Below the pieces are notes generated by a model. It saw nothing but the letters and a program-made list of their open reading frames with translations, made no database searches and was not told where the DNA came from. A stretch of 64,000 nucleotides of DNA from Mycoplana rhizolycopersici (lineage in GTDB: Bacteria > Pseudomonadota > Alphaproteobacteria > Rhizobiales > Rhizobiaceae): assembly GCF_013378445.1 (NCBI RefSeq), contig NZ_JABXYK010000003.1, forward strand, positions 124,001 to 188,000, in the 5' to 3' direction. Position 1 is the stretch's first letter. Every line of letters starts with the position of its first letter. The translations under genes and the position numbers were made by a program. Of the stretch, positions 53,223 to 62,645 are shown piece after piece.

Positions 53223-53855
53223 ATGTCAGATGCAACTCAAGGCGTTCAGGTCCGCCGCAGGACCTTTCTAGCCGCTGCCATCTGGACGGCTGCAGCGTTT
53301 CCCGAACGCATGGCCCGCGCCAGTGGGGTCATCGGTTCGGTCGACGAGGTCCGCGGCAAGGTCAGCCGCAGGAAGGGCGAGGTGCTTTCGGCCATTCGCG
53401 CCGGTGCCGATATCATGGACCGTGATCTCATCGTCACCGGCGAGGGGAGTTTTGCCGAGTTGACGCTGGGCGAGGTGACCAAACTCATGCTTGGAAGCCG
53501 CACCGAATTGCTGGTCGACAGTTTCATTGCCGCCCAGGGCGGTACGATCGAACTCGGCACGGGCGGGATGATCTTCGACCGACCGGATGAGGCGCCGAAG
53601 ATCGACCTGACCGTACGGACGGCCTTCGGCATGATCGGCGTCCGCGGCACGAAGTTTTTCGCCGGCCCCAATCGCGGTGCGTTCGCCGTTTTCGTCGAGC
53701 GCGGGCTGGTCCGCTTCGAAGGGGGCGGTGTCGCCCGAGAGGTCGGTGCAGGGCAGGGGATCGATGTGCCGCCGGCGACCGGCATACCGGGCGAGGTGCA
53801 GCAATGGGGAGAGGCCCGCATCCGCGAAGCCTATGCCAGCATCGGCGTTCGCTGA
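53223..53855 (+). CDS. FecR-domain protein with twin-arginine signal
   Basis: A 210-residue protein. The N-terminus has RRRTFLAAAIWTAAA, a twin-arginine type export signal, followed by a FecR-like domain (about 55-175; VTGEGSFAELTLGEVTKLMLGSRTELLVDSF, FGMIGVRGTKFFAGPN, FVERGLVRFEGGG). Soluble FecR domains of this kind bind or sense in the periplasm and often occur beside CHASE2-domain receptors. Here it converges on a CHASE2 cyclase gene with 11 bases between the stops. It is not a classical FecIRA anti-sigma protein: there is no cytosolic N-domain. Confidence 0.88.
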   Translation: MSDATQGVQVRRRTFLAAAIWTAAAFPERMARASGVIGSVDEVRGKVSRRKGEVLSAIRAGADIMDRDLIVTGEGSFAELTLGEVTKLMLGSRTELLVDSFIAAQGGTIELGTGGMIFDRPDEAPKIDLTVRTAFGMIGVRGTKFFAGPNRGAFAVFVERGLVRFEGGGVAREVGAGQGIDVPPATGIPGEVQQWGEARIREAYASIGVR

Positions 53856-53866
53856 GGCGTCGATCT

Positions 53867-55732
53867 CTAGCCGTCGTCGGCGATCGTGAACAGCGCCAGT
53901 GGACCCGCGCCGCGGATCTCATGCACACCAAGCGAGCGCAGGCGTCGCGTGGTTTCGCCTGCCGCCGCGGGGCCGATGCAAATGGCCGTTCCGAAGATCT
54001 TGTTGGCTTCCTGCAGACGTGCGGCGATGTTCATCGCCATCCCGTGTGCGGTATAGTCCAGCGTGCCGCCGGTGCCCACTTCGCCCAGGATGACGAGACC
54101 TGTCTCGATGCCAATGCGCGTCCGGCCGAAACCTTCGGCTGCGAAATCCGCCCTGCCGCGCATTTCCTCGGTCAGCGCATGGATTTCCCGCGCGCAGTCG
54201 ATCGCCCTGTCCACATGCCGGTCCAGGTCTTCGGGCGCGTTGAACAGCGCATGCACCGCATCGCCGACCACCTTGTTCACCATTCCGCCGTGGCTGGCTA
54301 CCAGCGCGTTGACCTCGCGGAAGTAGACGTCGAGCAACGGCACCAGCCTTTGCGGGCCAATACGGCCGGACAGGGCGGAGAAATCCTCGATGTCCGTGAA
54401 GAGCGCAGTCACCTGTCGCTCCTCCGCGGCGACGCGCTCCAGGCCGGGATTGTCGATGTAGCGCGAAACGACGGAGGGCGGGAGGTATTGTCCGAAACGG
54501 GCGCGCGCCGTCTGTTCGGCGCGGCGGACCTGCGCGAACTGGAGCACGCCGGTGACAAGCAGGACAGTTGCCAGCGCCATCGCGATCGCCGGCGCGTCGA
54601 TCAGTAACCCGGTTTGGCGATAGACGAAGGCCGCTCCGGCAATCGTGCTGACGATCGCGACAAGGCCGGAAGTTGCGGCATATGTCGGACGAAGGCGGGT
54701 GACGAGGGCGGCAGCACCTACCCCTGCCAGAAACGCATACCCTGCTTCCCATGGTATCTGGGTGCTGTTGCGGTGCGGTATGAAGCCGGTGAGGACGGTG
54801 TTTGCCACATCCGCATGGATCTGCACCGAGGGCTCGAGCGGTAGCGAGGCACTGGCCCTCAGGCCGCCGAGCGCTGGAAGGCTGCTCCCGACCAGAACCA
54901 CCTTGCCGCGGATGCGTTCCGGCGCAGCAGTTCCGCTCATGACGTCTGCGGCGGAGATCGTACGTCCCACGATGCGCTCTGGACCAGCAGCCACGAAACG
55001 CAGGTTGCCGTCATCATCTGGCCACAGCAGGCGCTCGTCCTGCCGGATCCACGGCGGCGTACCGCCGATCACGGACGCGCCAGCGCCCGCAGCACGCCGG
55101 GCCGCTTCGAGCCCGAGCGCCGGATAGACCGCATTGCCGTAGATCGCAAAGGGCTGGGCGCGGCGCACGATTGCGTCCTCATCGCCGATGAGGAAGGATG
55201 CCGCCGCCGCCGCCGCACGCTCCTGGAAGATGGGGCACGAAGGATCGACGCCGTCGATGAACCATAGCGGCGGGATGGCGATCGGCCGCTGCACCGCCAA
55301 TTCGGGTGCCGGCCCGGGTGTCCCACCCGTCTGCTCGCCGATGAGAAAGCCGAGGATCGCAGGCGCCTGGCCGATCGCCTCGGCAAGAGTCCTGTTTGTC
55401 GGCTCTCTCAGATCGCAGTCGTTGCTGAAGACAAGGTCGATTGCGACGGCAGCGGGCCGGGCTGTCGCGATCGCCGAGATGAGTGCTGCCGACTGGGATC
55501 GTGTCCATTCCTCGCCGGCCAACCCTTGCAGGGCTTTGCGATCGATATCGACGACAACGACGCGATCGGTTTCAGGGCCGGGAAAAGCCTGCGTCAGCGC
55601 GTCGAAGAACAGTTCGCGCGGCCGCTCCAGCACGGGTTCGGAAAAGTGGAAGAGGAGGAATGCGCAACAAAGGCTCGTGGCGATCCCGGCCAGAAGCGGC
55701 TTGCTGCGAAGCGCTCTGATCCGGGGCATCAT
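53867..55732 (-). CDS. CHASE2-domain class III adenylate cyclase
   Basis: About 621 residues. An N-terminal helix (about 12-30), a periplasmic CHASE2 sensor (about 40-325), three transmembrane helices (about 335-415), then a class III cyclase. Both metal Asp are present (FTDIEDFSA, about 446; VVGDAVHALF, about 490), the catalytic Asn-Arg pair is in NIAARL (about 567), and Lys in NKVVGD with Thr in LDYTAHG point to ATP rather than GTP. The start is ATG 55732 or GTG 55738, which overlaps the stop of the upstream Crp/Fnr gene, so the two are coupled. The signal sensed is unknown. Confidence 0.92.
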   Translation of the reverse strand: MMPRIRALRSKPLLAGIATSLCCAFLLFHFSEPVLERPRELFFDALTQAFPGPETDRVVVVDIDRKALQGLAGEEWTRSQSAALISAIATARPAAVAIDLVFSNDCDLREPTNRTLAEAIGQAPAILGFLIGEQTGGTPGPAPELAVQRPIAIPPLWFIDGVDPSCPIFQERAAAAAASFLIGDEDAIVRRAQPFAIYGNAVYPALGLEAARRAAGAGASVIGGTPPWIRQDERLLWPDDDGNLRFVAAGPERIVGRTISAADVMSGTAAPERIRGKVVLVGSSLPALGGLRASASLPLEPSVQIHADVANTVLTGFIPHRNSTQIPWEAGYAFLAGVGAAALVTRLRPTYAATSGLVAIVSTIAGAAFVYRQTGLLIDAPAIAMALATVLLVTGVLQFAQVRRAEQTARARFGQYLPPSVVSRYIDNPGLERVAAEERQVTALFTDIEDFSALSGRIGPQRLVPLLDVYFREVNALVASHGGMVNKVVGDAVHALFNAPEDLDRHVDRAIDCAREIHALTEEMRGRADFAAEGFGRTRIGIETGLVILGEVGTGGTLDYTAHGMAMNIAARLQEANKIFGTAICIGPAAAGETTRRLRSLGVHEIRGAGPLALFTIADDG

Positions 55733-55737
55733 GGCCA

Positions 55738-56442
55738 CTACTTGTCTTCTGGCTCCGCCACGGCGCGCAGCCTGCCTGTGTGGCAGAAGATGATACCGTC
55801 CGTGCGGCGGATCGCTCCTGCCTCTTCCAGCGCGAGGATGGAGCGGTTGATCTTCGGCCTGCTGGCGCCGACGATGCTGGCGATTTCCGTCTGGCTGAGC
55901 GAGAGTTGCAGGTTGGCGCTTTCCGGCAACTCGCTACCATGGATGTTGCGGAGCATAGCGAGAAAGAAACGCGCGACACGGGAATCGAGGTCGTACAGCG
56001 CGATCGTCTCCAATTGCTCGGTCGTCTCTCTCAGCTTCGTGCAGAGATAGTGGATGATCGCCTGGTAGGATTGCGGATTGCGTGACAGGACCTCGAGAAA
56101 ATCGCGCTTGCTGATCACGTAGCCCTCGGTCGCAACCGCGGCGGTGGCATCGGCGGAGCGCGGCTGCCCGTCGAGGATCGCCATCTCGCCGAAGATCGAG
56201 CCCGCTTCCAGGTGGCGCAGGGAAAGCTCTTTGCCCTGGGGCGTGATCAGCGAAATCTTGATGCGGCCGGAGATGACCACGATGAGATAGGTCCCGTCGT
56301 CGCCGCGCTGGAACAGCACCGTGCCCGCGTTCCATTTCCGATAGGTTGCGATATCGGCAACGTCGGCGAGGGTTTCCTTGTTGAAGCCTTCAAAGATCGG
56401 AAACGAACGCCAGAAGGCAATACTCCTCGTAACCTCGGTCAT
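55738..56442 (-). CDS. Crp/Fnr-family transcriptional regulator
   Basis: A 234-residue regulator. The cyclic-nucleotide-binding fold (about 10-125) keeps the phosphate-binding cassette GEMAILDGQPRSA with Glu 86, Arg 95 and Ser 96, as in cAMP-binding CRP. The C-terminal HTH (about 182-202) reads SLSQTEIASIVGASRPKINRS. There is no Fnr-type Cys cluster. ATG 56442 has a GGAAGGA ribosome site; the upstream extension to 56604 looks non-coding. Its stop touches the cyclase start, which strongly suggests it binds the product of that cyclase. Confidence 0.92.
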   Translation of the reverse strand: MTEVTRSIAFWRSFPIFEGFNKETLADVADIATYRKWNAGTVLFQRGDDGTYLIVVISGRIKISLITPQGKELSLRHLEAGSIFGEMAILDGQPRSADATAAVATEGYVISKRDFLEVLSRNPQSYQAIIHYLCTKLRETTEQLETIALYDLDSRVARFFLAMLRNIHGSELPESANLQLSLSQTEIASIVGASRPKINRSILALEEAGAIRRTDGIIFCHTGRLRAVAEPEDK

Positions 56443-56498
56443 TGTCCTTCCCCGCGCGTCTGTCGCCCCGTGCTTGTTGGACGAATTCTTCCTGCACT

Positions 56499-56532
56499 CC
56501 GCCGGTGGTTGCAACCGAAAAGAGTCCGGCGG
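56499..56532. promoter_or_regulatory. Nested palindromes upstream of the Crp/Fnr gene
   Basis: A perfect ten-base palindrome GGTTGCAACC (56507-56516) is enclosed by CCGCCGG (56499-56505) and CCGGCGG (56526-56532), which pair with each other. The set lies 57-90 bases upstream of the Crp/Fnr ATG. It might be an operator; it does not match TGTGA-N6-TCACA. Confidence 0.35.
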
Positions 56533-56680
56533 GGTCTCTGTGCGTTGGTATCCTTTGCTCGATCGGTGCATCCGTCGTGCGCAAAAGGTGAACGATGTGT
56601 CCACCCAGTGGCGGACTAGTGTAAACGCAACGTTCTGCTAACAATTAGCGCCAGTGAAACCAACGGCCCAGGAGCCCGCC

Positions 56681-57121
56681 ATGTCTCAGAACCTCGTCGT
56701 CCTCGTGGGACGCATTCTTCTTTCCGCAATGTTCATCCTCGCAGGTTACCCGAAGCTGCTCGATCCCTCGGGCACCGCCGGCATGATCGCCGGTGCCGGC
56801 CTGCCGGCTGCAACCGCGCTCGCCTACATCGCCGGCCTCTTCGAACTGGTCGCCGGCCTGTTCATTCTCGTCGGCTTCCAGACGAAGATCACGTCGCTGC
56901 TGCTCGCCGCATTCTGCGTGTTCACCGCTCTCTTCTTCCATAGCGGCCCGATCAACGTTCCCGATTTCCCGGAAGGCGCAAACGGCCTGCTCACCATGTT
57001 CAACGGCCTGATGATGATGAAGAACCTGACGATCGCCGGTGGCTTCCTCGTTCTCGCCGCCTTCGGCCCCGGCGCGATCTCGATCGACGCCCGCCGCGGT
57101 GCGGTCGCCGCCACCGCCTGA
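56681..57121 (+). CDS. DoxX-family membrane protein
   Basis: A 146-residue protein with four hydrophobic helices (about 5-25, 43-67, 70-90, 105-130). The DoxX pattern is clear: [21 protein letters not shown], then [30 protein letters not shown]. Family members are linked to redox or quinone functions, but roles vary. Start ATG 56681 has an AGGAG site eight bases upstream. It stands as a single gene with a terminator after it and diverges from the Crp/Fnr gene. Confidence 0.9.
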   Translation: MSQNLVVLVGRILLSAMFILAGYPKLLDPSGTAGMIAGAGLPAATALAYIAGLFELVAGLFILVGFQTKITSLLLAAFCVFTALFFHSGPINVPDFPEGANGLLTMFNGLMMMKNLTIAGGFLVLAAFGPGAISIDARRGAVAATA

Positions 57122-57150
57122 TCGATCCACATAGCCGAAACGGCCTTCGA

Positions 57151-57177
57151 ACCTCCCCGTCCGCGGGGAGGTTTTTT
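57151..57177 (+). terminator. Rho-independent terminator after doxX
   Basis: Perfect nine-base stem ACCTCCCCG (57151-57159) / CGGGGAGGT (57164-57172), four-base loop, then TTTTTT. Confidence 0.9.
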
Positions 57178-57270
57178 GTTGCGCGTCCGCCAGGTTCGGG
57201 CTGCCACCGGCTGGTATCTGGTGCCTTCACCTGCTATGCGCTGCAAAACGGCCAGCAGGGAGAGGTGACA

Positions 57271-57969
57271 ATGTTTTCCAATTCGTTCCCCGATCGCGAT
57301 ACCATGGCGGAGCTGCTTGCCCGCATGCTGTGGGAAATCAAGGCGGTGCACTTCCGGCCGGAGGAGCCCTACAAGCTCGCCTCGGGCATGGCGAGCCCGG
57401 TCTATATCGACTGCCGCAAGCTACTGTCCTATCCGCGCATCCGTTCGGCCGTGATGGAATTCGCCGCAGCCACGATCACGCGCGATGCCGGCTTCGAGCA
57501 GTTCGATGTCGTCGCAGGCGGCGAGACTGCCGGCATCCCCTTCGCAGCACTTCTGGCCGACCGTCTGGCTCTGCCGATGGTCTATGTCCGCAAGAAGCCG
57601 AAGGGGCATGGCCGCAACGCGCAGATCGAGGGCGAAATGCCGGAAGGCGCGCGCGTTCTCGTCATCGAGGACCTGACGACGGCCGGCGGTTCGATGTTCA
57701 CCTTCATCGATGCGATCCGTGCTGCAGGCGGCGTCGTCGATCACGGCATGGCGCTGTTCTTCTACGGCATCTTCCCAGAAGCAGAAGCCCGTTTTGCCAA
57801 CGGCAAGGTCAAGCTCCATCACGTCTCCACGTGGCGCCAGGTTCTCGCGGTCGCACGGTCGCAGAAGCTGTTCGACGAGGCGACCCTGAGCTCGGTCGAG
57901 GCGTTCCTGAACGCTCCGCTGCTCTGGTCGTCAGAGCATGGCGGGGTCAGCGCGTTGCCGACCAGCTGA
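57271..57969 (+). CDS. pyrE: Orotate phosphoribosyltransferase
   Basis: A 232-residue enzyme converting orotate and PRPP to OMP in pyrimidine synthesis. Seen: [26 protein letters not shown] (N-terminal substrate region), [33 protein letters not shown] (catalytic loop with Lys) and the PRPP motif [14 protein letters not shown]. It is of the longer alphaproteobacterial type. ATG 57271 follows a GGGAGAGG ribosome site; a GTG at 57265 is also in frame. Confidence 0.96.
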   Translation: MFSNSFPDRDTMAELLARMLWEIKAVHFRPEEPYKLASGMASPVYIDCRKLLSYPRIRSAVMEFAAATITRDAGFEQFDVVAGGETAGIPFAALLADRLALPMVYVRKKPKGHGRNAQIEGEMPEGARVLVIEDLTTAGGSMFTFIDAIRAAGGVVDHGMALFFYGIFPEAEARFANGKVKLHHVSTWRQVLAVARSQKLFDEATLSSVEAFLNAPLLWSSEHGGVSALPTS

Positions 57970-58038
57970 GCGAAAGCCGCTGGCATTTTCCGCTGTGCCG
58001 GTTTAAATCGATTGAATGAACGTTCGGAGGAGGCATTC

Positions 58039-58965
58039 ATGATCCTGTGTTGTGGCGAAGCGTTGATCGACATGTTGCCGCGTCAATCGACGCTCGGCGA
58101 GGACGCCTATGCGCCCTATGCCGGCGGCGCGATCTTCAATACCGCGATCGCGCTTGGCCGCCTCGGTGTCCCTTCAGGCTTTTTCACCGGTCTTTCCGAC
58201 GACATGATGGGCGACCTGCTGCGTGATACGTTGCGCCGGAGCGCCGTCGGTTTCAGCTATTGCGCCACGCTGTCCCGCCCGACCACCATCGCCTTCGTCA
58301 AGCTGGTTGACGGGCATGCGACCTATGCCTTCTACGATGAGAACACGGCGGGCCGAATGATCGGTCAGGACGACCTGCCCGTGCTCGGCGCAGAGTGCGA
58401 GGCGCTGCACTTCGGCGCAATCAGCCTCATTCCCGAGCCTTGCGGCTCCACCTACGAAGCGCTGATGCAGCGCGAGCAGGCCTCGCGCGTCATCTCGCTC
58501 GATCCGAACATCCGTCCGGGTTTCATCAAGAACAAGGACGCGCACATGGCCCGCATCCGCCGCATGGCGTCCATGTCTGACATCGTCAAGTTTTCGGACG
58601 AGGACCTTGCCTGGTTCGGTCTCGAGGGGGACGAGGAAACGCTGGCGCGGCACTGGCTGCATTACGGCGCCAAGCTGGTCGTGGTGACCCGTGGTGCGGA
58701 GGGGGCGGTGGGCTATACCGAACGCCACAAGGTAACCGTGCCGAGCGAGCGCGTTTCGGTCGTCGACACGGTCGGTGCGGGCGATACCTTCGATGCAGGT
58801 ATCCTGGCCTCGCTGAAGATGCAGAACCTGCTGACGAAGGCGCAGATCGCAAAGCTCGACGAGCGGCAGATCGGAAACGCCCTTGCGCTCGGTGCGAAGG
58901 CGGCTGCGGTCACCGTCTCGCGCGCCGGCGCAAATCCCCCCTGGGCGAAAGAGATCGGGCTTTAG
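58039..58965 (+). CDS. PfkB-family carbohydrate kinase, probable fructokinase
   Basis: A 308-residue sugar kinase. The N-terminal signature is present in AYAPYAGGAIFNTAIALGRLG and the ATP/active-site signature in VVDTVGAGDTFDAGILA, where the Asp of GAGDTFDAG is the catalytic base. The family includes fructokinase, ribokinase and KDG kinase; position next to pgi (convergent) suggests fructose, as in rhizobial frk-pgi loci. ATG 58039 has an excellent GGAGGAGG site. Specificity is inferred from context. Confidence 0.88.
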   Translation: MILCCGEALIDMLPRQSTLGEDAYAPYAGGAIFNTAIALGRLGVPSGFFTGLSDDMMGDLLRDTLRRSAVGFSYCATLSRPTTIAFVKLVDGHATYAFYDENTAGRMIGQDDLPVLGAECEALHFGAISLIPEPCGSTYEALMQREQASRVISLDPNIRPGFIKNKDAHMARIRRMASMSDIVKFSDEDLAWFGLEGDEETLARHWLHYGAKLVVVTRGAEGAVGYTERHKVTVPSERVSVVDTVGAGDTFDAGILASLKMQNLLTKAQIAKLDERQIGNALALGAKAAAVTVSRAGANPPWAKEIGL

Positions 58966-58991
58966 GTTCGGTCGTTCCGGAATCCGGCTTC

Positions 58992-59012
58992 TCTCCCCGG
59001 CAGCCGGGGAGA
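58992..59012. repeat. Palindromic hairpin between convergent kinase and pgi genes
   Basis: Perfect nine-base stem TCTCCCCGG / CCGGGGAGA with a three-base loop. There is no T-run on either side. The arms resemble the CTCTCCCC-type rhizobial dispersed palindromes. Confidence 0.5.
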
Positions 59013-59041
59013 AAACCAGTCGATCGGCTTGATAGGCTGTC

Positions 59042-60667
59042 TTACTTGGCAGCCTTCAGCAGCGCGGCGACGAGGCCGGCCGTCGAGGAATCGTGCCCGG
59101 CCGCACTTTCCTTGCCTTCCACGACAGGCAGCAGGCCGGTTGCCAGCTCCTTGCCCAGCTCCACGCCCCACTGGTCGAAGGAGTTGATGTTGAAGAGGGC
59201 GCCTTCGACGAAGACACGGTGCTCGTAGAGTGCGATCAGGCGGCCGAGCGCGAACGGGGTCAGTTCGTCGTAGACCATCGTGATCGACGGGCGGTTGCCC
59301 GAGAAGACCCGGTGCGGCGCAATCCTGTCAGCCTTGGCCTCGTCCACGCCCTTAGAGGTCAGCTGCGCCTTCGCTTCGTCGAGCGTGCGACCCTTCATCA
59401 GCGCTTCGGACTGGGCGAGGCAGTTGGCGATCAAAAGCTCGTGCTGGTGGCGCAGGTCCTTTTCGTGGCCGTTTGCGGCGATCATGAATTCGGCCGGGAT
59501 CAGGTCGGTGCCCTGGTGGATCAACTGGTAGAAGGCGTGCTGGCCGTTCGTGCCGGGTTCGCCCCAGACGACAGGCCCCGTCTTCCCTTCCACCTGTGTG
59601 CTGTCCATCGTCACCGACTTGCCGTTTGATTCCATGTCGAGCTGCTGGAGATAGGCCGGGAAGCGCAGGAGCCGCTGGTCGTAGGGCAGGATCGCGCGCG
59701 AGGGATAGCCGAGCACGTTGCGGTGGTAGAAGCCAATCAGGCCGAGCAGCATGGGAATGTTGCTGCGGAAGGGCGCACTGCGGAAATGGTTGTCGATCGC
59801 GTGGCCACCGGCGAGGAACTGGCCGAAGTTTTCCTTGCCGATCGCGATCATCAGCGGCAGCCCGATCGCCGACCAGATTGAGTAGCGTCCGCCGACCCAA
59901 TCCCAGAAGCCGAACACGCGCTCGCCGGCGATGCCGAAGGCGGCGACCTTGTCGAGTGCGGTGGAGACCGCGCAGAAGTGATGGCCGACCGCAGCCTCGC
60001 CCAGCTTGCCGGCGATGAACCTGCGCGCCGTATCGGCGTTGGTCATCGTCTCGATCGTCGTAAACGTCTTGGAGGCGACGATGAACAGCGTCGTCTCGGC
60101 GTCCAGCAGCTTCAGCGTATCGGCGATGTGCGCGCCGTCGATGTTGGATACGAAATGCAGCCGCGGGCCGTCGTGATAGGGGGCGAGCGCCAGCGTCGCC
60201 ATCACCGGGCCGAGGTCGGAGCCGCCGATGCCGATGTTGACGACATCGGTGATCTTCTTGCCGGTCGCACCCGCAAGCGCGCCCGAACGGATACCGTCGG
60301 CGAAGGCGCCCATCGCCTCCAGCACGGCGTTGACGTCGGGCATCACGTCGTTGCCGTCGACGAGGACCGGCACATTGGAGCGGTTTCGCAATGCGGTATG
60401 CAGGACGGCGCGGTCCTCGGTGATGTTGATTTTCTCGCCCGCAAACATCGCATCGCGCTTTTTCTCGACGCCGGCTTGCTTGGCGAGTGCTTCGAGCCCG
60501 TCGAGCACCTTGTCGTTCACCGCGCACTTGGAGAAGTCGAACAGGAAGTCGTCAAGCGAAACGCTGAAGCGGGAGAAGCGTTGCGGGTCGGCGGCGAAGG
60601 CGCCGCGAATGTCGGTGGCGTCGGTGTCCGCTACGGTTGCTTTCAGCATTTCGACAAGCGCGTTCAT
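59042..60667 (-). CDS. pgi: Glucose-6-phosphate isomerase
   Basis: A 541-residue cytosolic enzyme interconverting glucose-6-phosphate and fructose-6-phosphate. Seen: [19 protein letters not shown] (sugar-phosphate site), [49 protein letters not shown] (PGI signature region with catalytic Glu and His) and the later [14 protein letters not shown] 60667 ([10 protein letters not shown]) is used, with a GGGAGAGTACC region upstream. It converges with the sugar kinase gene. Confidence 0.97.
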   Translation of the reverse strand: MNALVEMLKATVADTDATDIRGAFAADPQRFSRFSVSLDDFLFDFSKCAVNDKVLDGLEALAKQAGVEKKRDAMFAGEKINITEDRAVLHTALRNRSNVPVLVDGNDVMPDVNAVLEAMGAFADGIRSGALAGATGKKITDVVNIGIGGSDLGPVMATLALAPYHDGPRLHFVSNIDGAHIADTLKLLDAETTLFIVASKTFTTIETMTNADTARRFIAGKLGEAAVGHHFCAVSTALDKVAAFGIAGERVFGFWDWVGGRYSIWSAIGLPLMIAIGKENFGQFLAGGHAIDNHFRSAPFRSNIPMLLGLIGFYHRNVLGYPSRAILPYDQRLLRFPAYLQQLDMESNGKSVTMDSTQVEGKTGPVVWGEPGTNGQHAFYQLIHQGTDLIPAEFMIAANGHEKDLRHQHELLIANCLAQSEALMKGRTLDEAKAQLTSKGVDEAKADRIAPHRVFSGNRPSITMVYDELTPFALGRLIALYEHRVFVEGALFNINSFDQWGVELGKELATGLLPVVEGKESAAGHDSSTAGLVAALLKAAK

Positions 60668-60812
60668 GGTACTCTCCCTGCATCGCAACATGGCTGGTGC
60701 GATAACTAGGCGGTTTGCATGAGGCGAATCAAGGGCAGCATGTCGCTTTCAGGCGGATGCGGCCGCTTTTCAGATCGTTTTTTAAATCGATTTATGTGCG
60801 GCTCGCTCCGAG

Positions 60813-62513
60813 CTACGACCGCAACTCCCGACGAAGGATCTTGCCGACGTTGGATTTCGGCAGTTCGTTGCGGAATTCTATGTAGCGCGGGCGCTTGTAG
60901 TTGGTCAGGTTGTCGGCGCAATGGGCCTTGACGTCCGCTTCGGTCAGGTTCGGGTCCTTGCGCACGACAAACAGCTTCACCGCCTCGCCGGAATGCTCGT
61001 CGGGAACACCGATCGCCGCACATTCCAGGACGCCCGCATGCGTCATCGCCACCTCTTCCACCTCGTTCGGGAAGACGTTGAATCCGGATACGAGGATCAT
61101 GTCCTTCTTGCGGTCCACGATCTTGATCAGGCCTTGCTCGTTCATGAAGCCGATGTCGCCGGTTCTGAAGAAGCCGTCCGCGGTCATCACCTTGGCGGTC
61201 TCGTCGGGACGGTTCCAGTATCCGGCCATCACCTGCGGCCCGCGGATGCAGATCTCGCCGACCTCGCCGATCGGCAGGGAGGCCCCCTCGTCGTCGCGAA
61301 TATCCACGTCGGTGGAGGGGATCGGCATTCCGATCGTGCCGGTGAATTCGGATGTGTCCAGCCGGTTTGCGGTCGCGACCGGCGAGGTCTCGGAAAGCCC
61401 GTAGCCTTCCGCGATCGGGCATCCGGTCATCTTCCGCCAGCGTTCGGCGACCGGCCGCTGCACCGACATGCCGCCGCCGAAGGTGAGCGCCAGGTTGGAA
61501 AAATCGACCTTCTGGAAATCCGGGTTGTTCATCAGCGCGTTGAACAGCGTGTTCAGTCCGGGAAAGACGTTGACCTTGTAGGTGGCCATGTCCTTCACGA
61601 GCGAAGGGATGTCGCGCGGATTGGCGATCAGGATGTTCGTCGCCCCGGTCAGAAGCCCTGCGAGCGAATTCACCGTCAGCGCAAAGATGTGATAAAGCGG
61701 CAGTGCGCAGAGAAAGACCAGTTGCTCGGGCCGCTTTTTGCCGATGAAGGCCGTTTCCAGCCACAGGGCCATCTGTTCCATGTTCGACAGCAGGTTGGCG
61801 TGCGTCAGCATTGCCCCCTTGGAAACGCCGGTAGTGCCGCCGGTATATTGCAGGAAGGCGATGTCGGTGCGGGTGACGTTGGGTGGGGCAAGCGGCTTTC
61901 CGGCGCCTGCCGCCATCACGGTCTTGAAGGCATGATGGCCCGGCAGCGACCATGCGGGCACCAGCTTCTTGATCCGGCGCACCACAAGATTGACCACGTG
62001 CCCCTTGAGACCGAGCATGTCGCCCATGCTGCAGACGACGACATCCTGAACCTGCGTCTTGCCGACAGCCTGCTGCACGGTGTGGGCGAAGTTTTCCAGG
62101 ACGAACAGCACCTTTGCGCCGGCATCGTTCAGCTGGTGCTCCAGTTCACGCGGGGTATAGAGCGGGTTGACGTTGACCACGGTGAAGCCGGCACGCAGGA
62201 TGCCATAGACGACCACCGGGTTTTGCAGGATGTTCGGCGTCATCACCGCCACGCGGTCACCCTTGGAGAGCCCGCGCGACTGCAGCCAGGCGCCGATCTT
62301 GGCCGATTCCGCCTCGAGGTCGCGAAAACTCAGGCTCTTGCCCATGCTGATGAAGGCCGGTCGCTGCGCATGGATGGCGCAGAAATGCTCCAGTGCCTCA
62401 CCGATCGATTCATAGGCCAGCGGAGGAATCTCTGTCGGAAATCCGGAAGGATATGAGGCCAGCCAGATCCTTTCGGGAATGGTGCCGGTCCGTCCCTCGA
62501 TGCTTGCTGACAT
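60813..62513 (-). CDS. fadD: Long-chain fatty-acid-CoA ligase
   Basis: A 566-residue adenylate-forming enzyme that activates fatty acids to acyl-CoA. The ATP/AMP motif YTGGTTGVSKGAMLTH lies near residue 215, followed by EGYGLSETSPVA, and the FACS signature DGFFRTGDIGFMNEQGLIKIVDRKKDMILVSGFNVFPNEVEE in pieces (about 440-480). PKSNVGKILRREL carries the C-terminal catalytic Lys. In Sinorhizobium FadD also influences motility and recycling of membrane acyl chains. A perfect palindrome in the promoter region suggests regulation by a dimeric repressor. Confidence 0.93.
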   Translation of the reverse strand: MSASIEGRTGTIPERIWLASYPSGFPTEIPPLAYESIGEALEHFCAIHAQRPAFISMGKSLSFRDLEAESAKIGAWLQSRGLSKGDRVAVMTPNILQNPVVVYGILRAGFTVVNVNPLYTPRELEHQLNDAGAKVLFVLENFAHTVQQAVGKTQVQDVVVCSMGDMLGLKGHVVNLVVRRIKKLVPAWSLPGHHAFKTVMAAGAGKPLAPPNVTRTDIAFLQYTGGTTGVSKGAMLTHANLLSNMEQMALWLETAFIGKKRPEQLVFLCALPLYHIFALTVNSLAGLLTGATNILIANPRDIPSLVKDMATYKVNVFPGLNTLFNALMNNPDFQKVDFSNLALTFGGGMSVQRPVAERWRKMTGCPIAEGYGLSETSPVATANRLDTSEFTGTIGMPIPSTDVDIRDDEGASLPIGEVGEICIRGPQVMAGYWNRPDETAKVMTADGFFRTGDIGFMNEQGLIKIVDRKKDMILVSGFNVFPNEVEEVAMTHAGVLECAAIGVPDEHSGEAVKLFVVRKDPNLTEADVKAHCADNLTNYKRPRYIEFRNELPKSNVGKILRRELRS

Positions 62514-62645
62514 GAACGCGCTTCCTCCCAGTGGTCTATTCTGCCCATGGCCTCATTTATGCGTTCGGAAACGTTCCTCCAACATTCCCGACGCCGGCAG
62601 CATGATGCCTTTGGACCATCGCTTCAACCCCAATTGCTAGTTAAC

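Noticed and set aside
56443-56680. Canonical CRP site in the doxX and Crp/Fnr divergent region
   Set aside because: No TGTGA-N6-TCACA match was seen; only unrelated palindromes are present.
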